Position numbers and translations under genes: made by a program. Below are positions 1-7,972 of a stretch of DNA of 46,139 bases, one piece after another; positions within the stretch are counted from its first letter, which is position 1; the number at the start of each line of letters is the position of its first letter. The stretch is taken from positions 1-46,139 of the forward strand of contig JBFWUM010000035.1 in the NCBI GenBank assembly GCA_050247255.1, read 5' to 3'. The DNA is from JBFWUM01 sp050247255 (lineage in GTDB: Bacteria; Acidobacteriota; Vicinamibacteria; Vicinamibacterales; UBA2999). The notes beneath the pieces were generated by a model, which ran no database searches, had not been told where the DNA came from, and saw only the letters and a program-made list of their open reading frames with translations.

Positions 1-1014
1 GTCGTAGGCGAATACCTCGCCGACGTTGCGGCTGCCGCCGCTGACCGCCGCCAGCGCATCGGCGTTGCCGCCGACGTAGCGCTGCGTCCCATACGACAGC
101 CCCGCCTCGTACTGGTGCGCGCCGGGATTACGGCGATACGCGCCGGACAGGATCCACGATGACAGGTCGCCCTGCGTCATCGCGCCGCGCATGGACCATT
201 CGCCGCCCACCGTCGGCGCCGACAGCGCCAGGTAGGTGATGCCGCTTGGCGCGCCGTCCAGTGACAGCAGGTCCATCGGGCGGTCGAACGACGTGCGGGT
301 CAGCAGGTTGATCTGGCCGTCGAGCGAGAGATCGGCGAACAGCGCCGAGGCGAACCGCGCCGACGAGCCGACGGCGCGGCCCAGGCCATCCATCGGCCCG
401 CCGTCGAGGCCGTCGCCGGCATACGGCAACGCCGCTTCAGCCTCCTTCAGGATGCTGCGCTTGGCGTGGCGCAGGCGCCAGGCCACTTCGCTGTGATCGT
501 GCGCATCGCCCTCGGCCGGAGCCGGCGCTTCGCCCGAGGTCGGCTCGGCGAGGCTGCCGACGCCCGCCTCGAGCACCTGCGGTTCGCGGGCAGGCTCGGT
601 ATCCGAGCCGCGCCTGGTGAGCGAAATCGCGGCCAGCATCCGGGACGGGGCGTTGACCTCCACGAGGCGGCCACGAACCGGCACATAGCCCTGGAGGTGC
701 GCCCGCAGGAGGTACGGACCGGCGGGAAGGTTTTTCAGGACAAAGCTGCCGTCCTCGCCCGAGACGGCAAAGACGCTCGTCGCGCCAACCGCGGACACGA
801 CGGCCCCGGCCAGCGGCTTGCCCGACTCGTCGAGCACCGTGCCACGGAGGTCACCCTGCGAGACGCCGGCCGCCAGCTGGCCGACCGCCGCCCCCTGGGG
901 CATCGACCGCGCCAGCGCGCCCGCCAGCGACACCTGCGCCCAGGCCGGGGCCGCGGCGACGAGGCCGCCGGCCAGGCAGGAGACGACCGAGAGGGCGACG
1001 GGGAGCCGGGTCAT
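1..1014 (-). CDS. Secreted carboxypeptidase-regulatory-like / outer-membrane protein (3' end cut off)
   Basis: Open reading frame of 338 codons that runs off the left edge, so the C-terminus is missing. It begins ATG at 1014 with a signal peptide (MTRLPVALSVVSCLAGG... ending near AWA-Q). Residues about 52-125 form a carboxypeptidase regulatory-like (CarboxypepD_reg) beta-sandwich: GDLRGTVLDESGKPLAGAVV followed by GEDGSFVLKNLPAGPYLLRA. After an acidic linker, the later part has alternating hydrophobic strands typical of an outer-membrane barrel (SWILSGAYRRNPGAHQYEAG). Such proteins resemble TonB-dependent receptors but no plug domain is visible. It follows the secreted gene ending at 1038 by 23 bp on the same strand, so the two are probably one transcript. 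The substrate cannot be inferred. Confidence 0.75.
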   Translation of the reverse strand, partial: MTRLPVALSVVSCLAGGLVAAAPAWAQVSLAGALARSMPQGAAVGQLAAGVSQGDLRGTVLDESGKPLAGAVVSAVGATSVFAVSGEDGSFVLKNLPAGPYLLRAHLQGYVPVRGRLVEVNAPSRMLAAISLTRRGSDTEPAREPQVLEAGVGSLAEPTSGEAPAPAEGDAHDHSEVAWRLRHAKRSILKEAEAALPYAGDGLDGGPMDGLGRAVGSSARFASALFADLSLDGQINLLTRTSFDRPMDLLSLDGAPSGITYLALSAPTVGGEWSMRGAMTQGDLSSWILSGAYRRNPGAHQYEAGLSYGTQRYVGGNADALAAVSGGSRNVGEVFAYD

Positions 1015-1037
1015 CTGGCGCCAATCATACGCCTGAA

Positions 1038-2114
1038 CTAGGCAGCCACCGTGAAATTCACGTTTTCGGTCAAGGTCTTGCCGGAGACCTTGTCCGTGAC
1101 CTTCACTTCGAGCCGGTAGGCGCCCACCGGGAAGCTGGCCAGCGGCACGCCGAGGCTGCCCGGCAGCTGGTGGCCGGCCGCGAGGTCGAAGTCGGGCGGC
1201 AGCGTCTGCGCGTTCAGATCCTGTGGCGCGGTCTTGTTGAAGTAGCGCTCCACCGCGCCCGGCTCGGTCACGTAGAAGTTGTATTCGATGGTGACGTTCG
1301 GCTTGCGCGTCGCGGCATCGACCTGCGCGCCGTAGATCCAGAACAGCAGCGACAGCTCACCCGACTTGCTCAGCGCCGGCGCCGTCAGCGGCACGATCCG
1401 CATCGTGCCGAACACGTACGGGTTCTCCGGCTGCTGGTCCGCCGGCAGCGGCTGCGCCAGCGGCTCGATGCTGCCGATCATGATGCTGCTGGTCTTCAGA
1501 TCTTCCGCCTTGTAGTCCGGCACGACGAGGCGCTTGCGCAGCAGGCCGGCCTTGGCCATCGGCTGGTTGCGCTGGTTGGTCGTGGCGTCCTTGACGGCGA
1601 TGTAGACGTCGTACTCCCCGCCCGGCAGCTGCATGGCGCGCTGCAGCTGGCCGCCCTCGCGGATCGTCGGAAAGGCCACCGTTTCCCAGGCGTACGTCGG
1701 GCGCGCGGCCTGGGCGTTGTCACGGTTGTTCTCAGCCGGCGCAGCGGCAGGCGCCGCCGGCGCGCTCTTCGACACGGCGCGGATGTAGAGCGCGGCGTTC
1801 GGCGTCGTCAGCGCGCTGCGCTCAACGGTGACCGTGAAGGGCACGTAGGTCGAACCGTCCTGGCCGCGCATGAAGTGGTTCGAGTTCCAGGTCACGGCGA
1901 CCTCGCCCTGGGTCTGGTCGTTCGGCGAGCCGGCGGGATCGGCGGCGCTCACCTGGTCGACGAGCCCGACGAGGGCGTTCACGTCCGCCTGCTGCTGCTC
2001 GGAGCGGCGGCCCTGGGTACCCTGCTGCGCGGCCTGCTGCGCCAGGAGTGCCGGGGATCCGGTGGCGAGGACCGCGGCGGCGACGGACAGCAGGAGGACG
2101 CGACGAATCATCAT
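1038..2114 (-). CDS. Secreted protein of unknown function
   Basis: A 358-residue protein with a clear signal peptide (MMIRRVLLLSVAAAVLATGS, cleavage near LLAQ-Q). A Gln-rich stretch follows, then beta-rich segments: YVPFTVTVERSALTTPNAAL, an Ala/Pro linker near residue 120, and MQLPGGEYDVYIAVKD. The end (PVGAYRLEVKVTDKVSGKTL) looks like an immunoglobulin-like strand pair. I do not recognise a catalytic motif. Proteins of this shape are common in Acidobacteria, often in sets with GWxTD or VWA proteins, but the GWxTD motif itself is not seen. Start ATG at 2114 has GAGAGG six bases upstream. It lies just upstream of the outer-membrane protein ending at 1, likely the same operon, and diverges from glgC. 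Confidence 0.65.
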   Translation of the reverse strand: MMIRRVLLLSVAAAVLATGSPALLAQQAAQQGTQGRRSEQQQADVNALVGLVDQVSAADPAGSPNDQTQGEVAVTWNSNHFMRGQDGSTYVPFTVTVERSALTTPNAALYIRAVSKSAPAAPAAAPAENNRDNAQAARPTYAWETVAFPTIREGGQLQRAMQLPGGEYDVYIAVKDATTNQRNQPMAKAGLLRKRLVVPDYKAEDLKTSSIMIGSIEPLAQPLPADQQPENPYVFGTMRIVPLTAPALSKSGELSLLFWIYGAQVDAATRKPNVTIEYNFYVTEPGAVERYFNKTAPQDLNAQTLPPDFDLAAGHQLPGSLGVPLASFPVGAYRLEVKVTDKVSGKTLTENVNFTVAA

Positions 2115-2276
2115 TGAAGCCTCTCAGTCGAAGTCGCGGCGACACGGGAGCGCTGGCCGCGGAGTGTCAATCGACTGATCATAGGCGTCCGGACAACCCC
2201 CCGTCAACGCAGCAAACCGCACAAAATGGGCCGGATATCGCCGATTTGCCGAGCTTGGCCGGCCGACACCGCGTGC

Positions 2277-2282
2277 TATCAT
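2277..2282 (+). promoter_or_regulatory. -10-like hexamer of glgC
   Basis: TATCAT lies 13 nt before the glgC ATG and no Shine-Dalgarno sequence lies between. It would give an mRNA with only a few leader bases. Similar hexamers precede many genes in this window. Confidence 0.4.
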
Positions 2283-2295
2283 CGCCGTCCGGCCC

Positions 2296-3582
2296 ATGGA
2301 ACTCGACGACATCCTGGTCATCCTGCTCGCCGGCGGCGTCGGTGAGCGGCTGTCTCCGCTGACCAGGGAACGGGCGAAGCCGGCCGTCTATTTCGGCGGG
2401 CCCTACCGGATCATCGACTTCACGCTCAGTAACTGCATCAATTCCGGGCTGCGCCGTATCTTCATCGCCACGCAGTACAAGTCGCTGTCGCTCAATCGCC
2501 ACATCCGGATGGGATGGAACGTGGTGTCGGAAGAGCTCGGCGAGTTCATCGAGATGCTGCCGCCGCAGAAGCGGGTTGGCGAGCACTGGTACCTCGGCAC
2601 CGCCGACGCCGTCTACCAGAACCTGTATTCGATTTCGCGCGAAACGCCGAGCCACGTCATCGTGTTGTCGGGCGACCACGTCTACAAGATGGATTACGCC
2701 AAGATGCTGCGCTTCCACATCGAGCGCGACGCGGATGCGACGCTGGCGACCATCGAAGTGCCCGTGGCCGACGGCCGGCGGTTCGGCATGGTGAGCATCG
2801 ACGAGCGGGACCGCGTCACCGGCTTCCAGGAGAAGCCGCAGACCCCGACGCCGATCCCCGGGACGACCGACGTCGCCCTGGCGTCGATGGGCATCTACAT
2901 CTTCAAGGCCGACGTGCTGGAGCGCGAGCTCGAGGCCGACGCCGCCCGCGCCGACAGCCAGCACGATTTCGGCAAGAACATCCTCCCGTCGATGATCCAC
3001 CGGGCGCCGGTCTACTCGTACCGGTTCCACGACGAGAACAAGAAGGCCGCGAAATACTGGCGCGACATCGGCACGCTCGACGCCTACTTCGAGGCCAGCA
3101 TGGACCTCTGCCAGGTGAACCCCGAGTTCAACCTGTACGATCCCGAGTGGCCGCTGCGGACCTACCAGCCGCAGGCGCCGCCGGCCAAGTTCGTGTTCGC
3201 GGAAGAGAACCGGCGCTGCGGCCAGGCGCTCGATTCCGTGATCTCGAACGGCTGCATCATTTCCGGGAGCCGCGTCAGCGGGAGCATTCTCTGCCCCAAC
3301 GTGCGCGTCCACAGCTTCTGCGACATCGAGCAGTCGATTCTCATGCCCAACGTGCGCGTTGGGCGGCATGCGCGCATCCGGCGCGCGATCATCGACCGTG
3401 ACGTGCTCATCCCGCGCGGCGCGCTCATCGGCTACGACCTCGAGGAAGACCGCCGCCGCCACGCGGTCACCGAGAACGGGATCGTGATCGTGACCGCCGA
3501 GGACGAGCCGCTCATCGGTCCCGTCAGCGAGGAGGCGCTTCGGCTCGAAGCCGACGCCGATCGCGGAGGCGCAGCGACATGA
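2296..3582 (+). CDS. glgC: Glucose-1-phosphate adenylyltransferase (ADP-glucose pyrophosphorylase)
   Basis: Makes ADP-glucose from ATP and glucose-1-phosphate, the committed step of glycogen synthesis in the cytosol. The 428-residue length matches bacterial GlgC. The nucleotide-binding loop is near residues 10-26 (LAGGVGERLSPLTRERAKPA), followed by FGGPYRIIDFTLSNCINSG. The substrate region reads LSGDHVYKMDY, then FQEKP, and the KYWRDIGTLDAYFEA motif is intact. The C-terminal third is the left-handed beta-helix (repeats such as CIISGSRVSGSILCPNVRV). It overlaps eno by 4 bp (ATGA), so translation is likely coupled. malQ, another alpha-glucan gene, lies 37 kb away. Grouping with two glycolytic genes suggests shared control of carbon storage and breakdown. 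Confidence 0.95.
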   Translation: MELDDILVILLAGGVGERLSPLTRERAKPAVYFGGPYRIIDFTLSNCINSGLRRIFIATQYKSLSLNRHIRMGWNVVSEELGEFIEMLPPQKRVGEHWYLGTADAVYQNLYSISRETPSHVIVLSGDHVYKMDYAKMLRFHIERDADATLATIEVPVADGRRFGMVSIDERDRVTGFQEKPQTPTPIPGTTDVALASMGIYIFKADVLERELEADAARADSQHDFGKNILPSMIHRAPVYSYRFHDENKKAAKYWRDIGTLDAYFEASMDLCQVNPEFNLYDPEWPLRTYQPQAPPAKFVFAEENRRCGQALDSVISNGCIISGSRVSGSILCPNVRVHSFCDIEQSILMPNVRVGRHARIRRAIIDRDVLIPRGALIGYDLEEDRRRHAVTENGIVIVTAEDEPLIGPVSEEALRLEADADRGGAAT

Positions 3583-4892
3583 CCATTACCCGCGTCCACG
3601 GGCGCGAGATTCTCGATTCCCGCGGCAACCCCACCGTCGAAGTGGACCTCGAGGCGGGCGCCGCCTTCGGCCGCGCCGCCGTCCCCTCGGGCGCCTCGAC
3701 CGGCGAGCGCGAGGCGCTCGAACTTCGTGACGGCGACAAGGCACGGTATCTCGGCAAGGGCGTGAGCAAGGCCGTGGCGCACGTCAACGGTGAGATTGCC
3801 GGGGCGGTCGTCGGCACGGCGCTGGATCAGCGCGCGCTCGACGAAGCGCTGATCGCCCTCGACGGCACCCCCACCAAGAGCCGCCTCGGCGCCAACGCGC
3901 TGCTCGGCGTCTCGATGGCCGCCACGCGCGCCGCGGCGGCCTCCGCCGGCGTGCCGCTCTACGCCCACCTCGCCCGCCTCTCGGGGCGCGTGCCGGCCGA
4001 CGGCACGTACGTCCTGCCGGTGCCGATGATGAACATCCTCAACGGCGGCGCCCACGCCGACAGCAGCGTCGACCTGCAGGAGTTCATGGTCATGCCGGTC
4101 GGCCTGCCGTCGTTCCGCGACGCGCTGCGCGCCGGCGCCGAGATCTTCCACGCGCTGCGCGCCATCCTGAAGAAGGCCGGCCACTCGACCGGCGTCGGCG
4201 ACGAAGGCGGCTTCGCGCCGAACCTGAAGTCGAACCGCGAGGCGCTCGATGTCGTCATGCAGGCGGTGACCGCCGCCGGGCTCACGCCGGGCGGGAACGT
4301 CTACCTGGCGCTCGACGTCGCCGCGAGCGAGCTGTGGCAGGACGGCACGTACGTGTTCAAGAAGTCGGGCGAGCCGGCCCGCACGCCCGGCCAGATGGTG
4401 GAGATGTACGCCGACTGGGTGCGGCAGTACCCCATTGTCTCGATCGAGGACGGCGTCGCCGAGGGCGACTGGGACGGCTGGAAGGCGCTGACGCGCGCCA
4501 TCGGCGATCGCGTGCAACTGGTCGGCGACGATGTGTTCGTGACCAACCCCGAGATCCTGCGCCGCGGCATCGCCGAGGGCGTGGGCAACGCGCTGCTGGT
4601 CAAGTTGAACCAGATCGGCACCGTCACCGAAACGCTCGACGCCATCGCCATCGCCCGCGACGCCGGCTACGCGACGATCATCTCGCACCGCTCGGGCGAG
4701 ACCGAGGACAGCACCATCGCCGACCTCGCCGTCGGCACGTCGGCCGGCCAGATCAAGACCGGCTCGGCGAGCCGCAGCGATCGCATCGCCAAGTACAACC
4801 AGCTGCTGCGCATCGAGGAAGAGCTCGGCGCGGCCGCGGTCTACGCCGGCCGCACGGCGCTGCGCCAGCTCTCGCAGCCGGCGGGACGCTGA
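3579..4892 (+). CDS. eno: Enolase
   Basis: Converts 2-phosphoglycerate to phosphoenolpyruvate in the cytosol. It has 437 residues, the usual length. Visible family motifs are the N-terminal REILDSRGNPTVEVD, the mobile loop SGASTGEREALELRD, the catalytic glutamate segment GVGDEGGFAPNL, the metal ligand region ALDVAASE and later SIEDG and VGDD. The catalytic lysine lies in LLVKLNQIGTVTET, and the signature SHRSGETEDSTIADLAVG is complete. It is placed between glgC (ATGA overlap) and gpmA (start 2 bp after the eno stop). The order eno then gpmA puts two consecutive glycolytic steps on one transcript. Confidence 0.97.
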   Translation: MTITRVHGREILDSRGNPTVEVDLEAGAAFGRAAVPSGASTGEREALELRDGDKARYLGKGVSKAVAHVNGEIAGAVVGTALDQRALDEALIALDGTPTKSRLGANALLGVSMAATRAAAASAGVPLYAHLARLSGRVPADGTYVLPVPMMNILNGGAHADSSVDLQEFMVMPVGLPSFRDALRAGAEIFHALRAILKKAGHSTGVGDEGGFAPNLKSNREALDVVMQAVTAAGLTPGGNVYLALDVAASELWQDGTYVFKKSGEPARTPGQMVEMYADWVRQYPIVSIEDGVAEGDWDGWKALTRAIGDRVQLVGDDVFVTNPEILRRGIAEGVGNALLVKLNQIGTVTETLDAIAIARDAGYATIISHRSGETEDSTIADLAVGTSAGQIKTGSASRSDRIAKYNQLLRIEEELGAAAVYAGRTALRQLSQPAGR

Positions 4893-4894
4893 CC

Positions 4895-5644
4895 GTGTAC
4901 CGCCTCGTCCTGCTGCGCCACGGCGAAAGCGACTGGAACCGCGAGAACCGCTTCACCGGCTGGACCGACGTCGACCTGAGCGAGAAGGGACGCGCCGAAG
5001 CGAAGGAAGCCGGCCGGCTGATGGCCGCCGAGAAATTCGAGTTCGATCTCGCGCACACGTCGGTGCTGAAGCGGGCGATCCGGACGCTCTGGATCGCGCT
5101 CGACGAGATGGACCTGATGTGGATCCCGGTGCACCGCTCGTGGCGGCTCAACGAACGGCACTACGGCGGGCTGCAGGGCCTCAACAAGGCGGAGACCGCG
5201 GCCAAGCACGGCGACGACCAGGTGAAGATCTGGCGCCGCAGCTACGACATCCCGCCGCCGGCGCTCACGCCGGAAGACCCGCGCCACCCGTCGCACGATC
5301 GGCGCTACGCCGATCTCACGCGCGACGAGCTGCCGCTCACCGAGTCGTTGAAGGACACGGTCGCCCGCTTCCTGCCGTACTGGCATGAACGCATCGCGCC
5401 CGACATCAAGGCGGGGAAGAAGGTGCTGCTCGCCGCGCACGGCAACAGCCTGCGCGCGCTCGTGAAGTATCTCGACAACATGTCCGAGCGGGACATCGTC
5501 GAACTGAACATCCCGACCGGCGTGCCGCTCGTGTACCTGCTGAACGAAGATCTGAAGCCGCTACAGAAGTACTACCTGGGGGATCAGGAGGCGGTGAAGC
5601 GCGCCGCGGAGGCGGTGGCGAATCAGGGGAAGAAGAGAGGTTAG
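4895..5644 (+). CDS. gpmA: 2,3-bisphosphoglycerate-dependent phosphoglycerate mutase
   Basis: Interconverts 3- and 2-phosphoglycerate, feeding enolase. The start is GTG at 4895, two bases after the eno stop, giving 249 residues, the standard GpmA length; the open frame continues upstream through eno but has no family similarity there. The phosphohistidine motif is LVLLRHGESDWNRENRFTGW, followed by WRLNERHYGGLQGLNK, and the second histidine lies in LLAAHGNSLRALVKYLD. All catalytic residues appear intact. The last codons and the TAG stop lie in the first units of a 7-bp repeat array that separates it from the convergent small gene at 5715. Confidence 0.95.
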   Translation: MYRLVLLRHGESDWNRENRFTGWTDVDLSEKGRAEAKEAGRLMAAEKFEFDLAHTSVLKRAIRTLWIALDEMDLMWIPVHRSWRLNERHYGGLQGLNKAETAAKHGDDQVKIWRRSYDIPPPALTPEDPRHPSHDRRYADLTRDELPLTESLKDTVARFLPYWHERIAPDIKAGKKVLLAAHGNSLRALVKYLDNMSERDIVELNIPTGVPLVYLLNEDLKPLQKYYLGDQEAVKRAAEAVANQGKKRG

Positions 5645-5718
5645 AGGTCAAAAGTAAAAGGTCAAAGGCAAAGCCGGCGCCCTACCTTTGACCTTTAACC
5701 TTCTACCTTTGACCTTAT
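5636..5718. repeat. Heptad inverted-repeat array A (word AGGTCAA / TTGACCT)
   Basis: Left arm 5636-5672 repeats a 7-bp word (AGAGGTT, AGAGGTC, AAAAGTA, AAAGGTC, AAAGGCA). Right arm 5684-5718 is its reverse complement with the same period (ACCTTTG, ACCTTTA, ACCTTCT, ACCTTTG). A short GC-rich spacer lies between. It fills the whole convergent junction and contains the stop codons of both neighbours (TAG at 5642, TAA on the minus strand at 5717). It could fold into a long hairpin on either transcript. Confidence 0.85.
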
Positions 5719-6017
5719 TCGACCGCTTCCTTCGCGTCCTCCGCGCCGATGCGCAGCGAGCGGAGGAAGCGGCGGTCGTTGGCGGTGAGGTCGAAGCTGC
5801 GCGTCGCCGGCAGGAGGCGCGCCGGCGTCGTGATCTTCGTCACCGCCGTCCCGTTGGTCCGGTTCACGAAGCCGACCACGGCCTCGAGGGTGACGCGCAT
5901 GTCGAACCCGGCCTCGCGCGCCTTGGCGCGGCAGGCCTCGACCTGCGGGTTTTCGGCAACGGCAGCGGCGATCGCGTCGGCCAGTTCCTTGGCGAACCGG
6001 TTCACGACGTCATCCAT
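5715..6017 (-). CDS. Small hypothetical protein
   Basis: A 100-residue protein that I do not recognise. The start ATG at 6017 has a perfect AGGAGG seven bases upstream, which supports it as a real gene. The N-terminal half is predicted helical (MDDVVNRFAKELADAIAAAV), the middle reads GFDMRVTLEAVVGFVNR and the end is basic then acidic (NDRRFLRSLRIGAEDAKEAV). No signal peptide or membrane segment is seen. It converges on gpmA across a heptad array and diverges from the acyl-CoA mutase across about 290 bp, where apart from a weak promoter-like sequence (TTGACC 6269-6274, TAGAAT 6290-6295) I see nothing definite. Confidence 0.65.
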   Translation of the reverse strand: MDDVVNRFAKELADAIAAAVAENPQVEACRAKAREAGFDMRVTLEAVVGFVNRTNGTAVTKITTPARLLPATRSFDLTANDRRFLRSLRIGAEDAKEAVE

Positions 6018-6314
6018 TTTCGGTCCTCCTTCACCGCCGCCGGGCCGGGATCCGGGGCGTTTCCCAATCCGAACCCGCCTCGACCGGGGAGATCTGGCAG
6101 GGACTGGGCGCCAAAAGTGTTCATTTATAGGGAGTTAGCCTTCAGCGAGGCTATTGGCCATTGTAGAGACACCCCGATCAAGTGTCAACAAACCGTCGTT
6201 TTTCGGCCATTTTTCGACACTTCCGAACAGACGACTCGCCTGCCTCAACATGCAGGGGCACTTAAGCGTTGACCCACAAGGGCTTGCAGTAGAATCGCCA
6301 CTTTCATGGATCCC

Positions 6315-6414
6315 NNNNNNNNNNNNNNNNNNNNNNNNNNNNNNNNNNNNNNNNNNNNNNNNNNNNNNNNNNNNNNNNNNNNNNNNNNNNNNNNNNNNNN
6401 NNNNNNNNNNNNNN
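6315..6414. other. Assembly gap, 100 N, true unknown sequence
   Basis: Unlike the other three gaps, the flanks share no overlap. Sequence after it begins well inside a mutase gene whose first half (some 250 codons) is missing, so the real gap is probably near 0.8 kb rather than 100 bp. TAGAAT at 6290-6295 and ATG at 6306 just before the gap may be the promoter and start of that gene. Confidence 0.8.
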
Positions 6415-7160
6415 GGCGGATGCGCGACCGCTTCGGGGCGACCAACCCGCGCGCGCAGCAGCTGCGGTTCCACGCCCAGACGGCCGGCAGCACGCTGACC
6501 GCGCAGCAGCCGGACAACAACATCGTCCGCGTGTCGCTGCAGGCGCTCGCTGCGGTGCTTGGCGGCGCGCAGTCGCTGCACTGCAACGGCCGCGACGAGG
6601 CGCTCGGGCTGCCGACGGAGGAGGCCGCCACGATCGCGCTGCGCACGCAGCAGATCCTGCTGCACGAAACCGGCGTCGCCAACACGGCGGACCCGGTCGG
6701 CGGCGCTGCGGCGGTCGAGGAGAAGACGGACGCCATCGAGCGCGAGGCCGATGTGCTGCTCGAGCGCATCGAGGCGATGGGAGGAACACTGGCCGCCATC
6801 GAGGCCGGCTACGTGCAGCGTGAGATCCAGGAGGCCGCCTACCGCGCGCAGCAGGCGATCGACTCGGGCGATGCCGTGGTCGTTGGCGTCAACCGGTTCG
6901 CGGCCGAACAGCCCGCCATCGACGTCTTCCAGGTCGATCCCGCCGTCCAGGCGCGCCAGATCGCGCGGCTGGCCGCGTTCCGGGCGGGACGCGGCGACGG
7001 CTGGCGCGCGGCGCTCGCTGCCGTCGGCGCCGCCGCCCGCAGCGGCGACAACCTGGTGCCGCCGATCGTGGCGGCCGCCGAGCAGCGGGCCACGCTCGGC
7101 GAGATTGCCGATACGCTTCGCGCCGTTTTCGGCGAACATCAGGACAGCACGCAGCCCTGA
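6415..7160 (+). CDS. Acyl-CoA (methylmalonyl-CoA type) mutase large subunit, C-terminal half
   Basis: This is the distal part of the B12-dependent acyl-CoA mutase barrel, which rearranges methylmalonyl-CoA to succinyl-CoA or isobutyryl-CoA to butyryl-CoA. Clear family segments are LRFHAQTAGSTLTAQQP, NNIVRVSLQALAAVLGGAQS, DEALGLPTEEAATIALRTQQ and GYVQREIQEAAYRAQQ. It ends about 60 residues after the VVGVN motif with no cobalamin-binding domain, so B12 is probably bound by a separate small subunit not in this window. The 5' half lies in the preceding gap. The stop is 14 bp before the next ABC ATPase, so all three genes are likely one operon. Which acyl-CoA is used cannot be decided from this fragment. 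Confidence 0.85.
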
Positions 7161-7174
7161 TCGCACAGCCCCGA

Positions 7175-7972
7175 ATGGATGCGCCCCTTCTCGACGTTCA
7201 GCACCTCACGGTGACCTTTGCCGGCGAGCGGTCCACCGTGACCGCCGTCGACGATGTGAGCTTCCAGATTGCGCCGGGGGAGACGCTCGGGCTCGTCGGC
7301 GAGTCCGGCAGCGGCAAGTCGGTCACCGCGTTCGCCATCCTGCGGCTGCTGCAGCCGCCCGGGCGCGTGACCGGCGGGCAGGTGCTCTTCGAGGGACGCG
7401 ACCTGCTGGCGCTCCCCGAGCCGGAGATGCGGGCCGTCCGCGGCGCGCGCATCTCGCTGATCTTCCAGGAACCGATGACGGCGCTGAACCCGGTGATGCG
7501 CATCGGCGCCCAGATCGCCGAGGCGCTGTCGGTGCACGGCATCGCCTCCGGCGCCGAGGCGCAGCGGCGGGCCATCGACCTGCTCGAGGCGGTCAGGATT
7601 CCCGACGCGGCGCACCGGGTGCGCGACTATCCCCACCAGCTGTCGGGCGGCATGCGGCAGCGCGTGATGATCGCCATCGCCCTCGCCTGCCGGCCGCCGC
7701 TCGTCATCGCGGACGAACCGACGACCGCGCTCGACGTCACCATCCAGGCGCAGGTGCTGGAGCTGATGCGCGAGCTGCAGGCGCGCTTCAACCTGGCGCT
7801 GCTGCTCATCACCCACGACTTCGGCGTCATCGCCGAGATGGCCGACCGCGTCGCCGTCATGTACAAGGGCAAGCTCGTCGAGCAGGGCGAGGTGCGGCAG
7901 ATCCTCCGCGCGCCACAGCACGACTACACGAAGGGACTGCTCGCCGCCGTCCCGGGCCTGGGGAAGCGATGA
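7175..7972 (+). CDS. Dipeptide/oligopeptide ABC transporter ATP-binding protein (DppD/OppD type)
   Basis: Cytoplasmic ATPase that would power peptide (or nickel/sugar) uptake at the inner membrane. Walker A is GLVGESGSGKSV near residue 43, the Q-loop is ISLIFQEPMTALNPV, the signature is YPHQLSGGMRQRVMIA and Walker B is PLVIADEPTTALDVT, followed by the H-loop LLITHDFGV. At 265 residues it stops right after HDYTKGLLAAVPG and lacks the usual C-terminal extension of this family (about 320 residues). Its stop overlaps the start of the second ATPase (ATGATG). No permease or binding-protein gene is in the window, so the two ATPases must work with components encoded elsewhere, possibly before the gap. 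Confidence 0.9.
   Translation: MDAPLLDVQHLTVTFAGERSTVTAVDDVSFQIAPGETLGLVGESGSGKSVTAFAILRLLQPPGRVTGGQVLFEGRDLLALPEPEMRAVRGARISLIFQEPMTALNPVMRIGAQIAEALSVHGIASGAEAQRRAIDLLEAVRIPDAAHRVRDYPHQLSGGMRQRVMIAIALACRPPLVIADEPTTALDVTIQAQVLELMRELQARFNLALLLITHDFGVIAEMADRVAVMYKGKLVEQGEVRQILRAPQHDYTKGLLAAVPGLGKR

Noticed and set aside
1170..2117. Plus-strand frame of 315 codons opposite the secreted protein
   Set aside because: Arg-rich shadow frame without start context or recognisable domains.
2179..3462. Long open frame (427 codons) antisense to glgC
   Set aside because: Arg/Val/Asp/His-rich composition typical of the reverse frame of GC-rich genes; no family motif and it lies fully opposite a strongly supported gene.
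6018..6305. RNA gene or riboswitch in the region before the mutase
   Set aside because: No stem with conserved loop or tRNA-like cloverleaf was found; only a weak promoter-like pair is visible.
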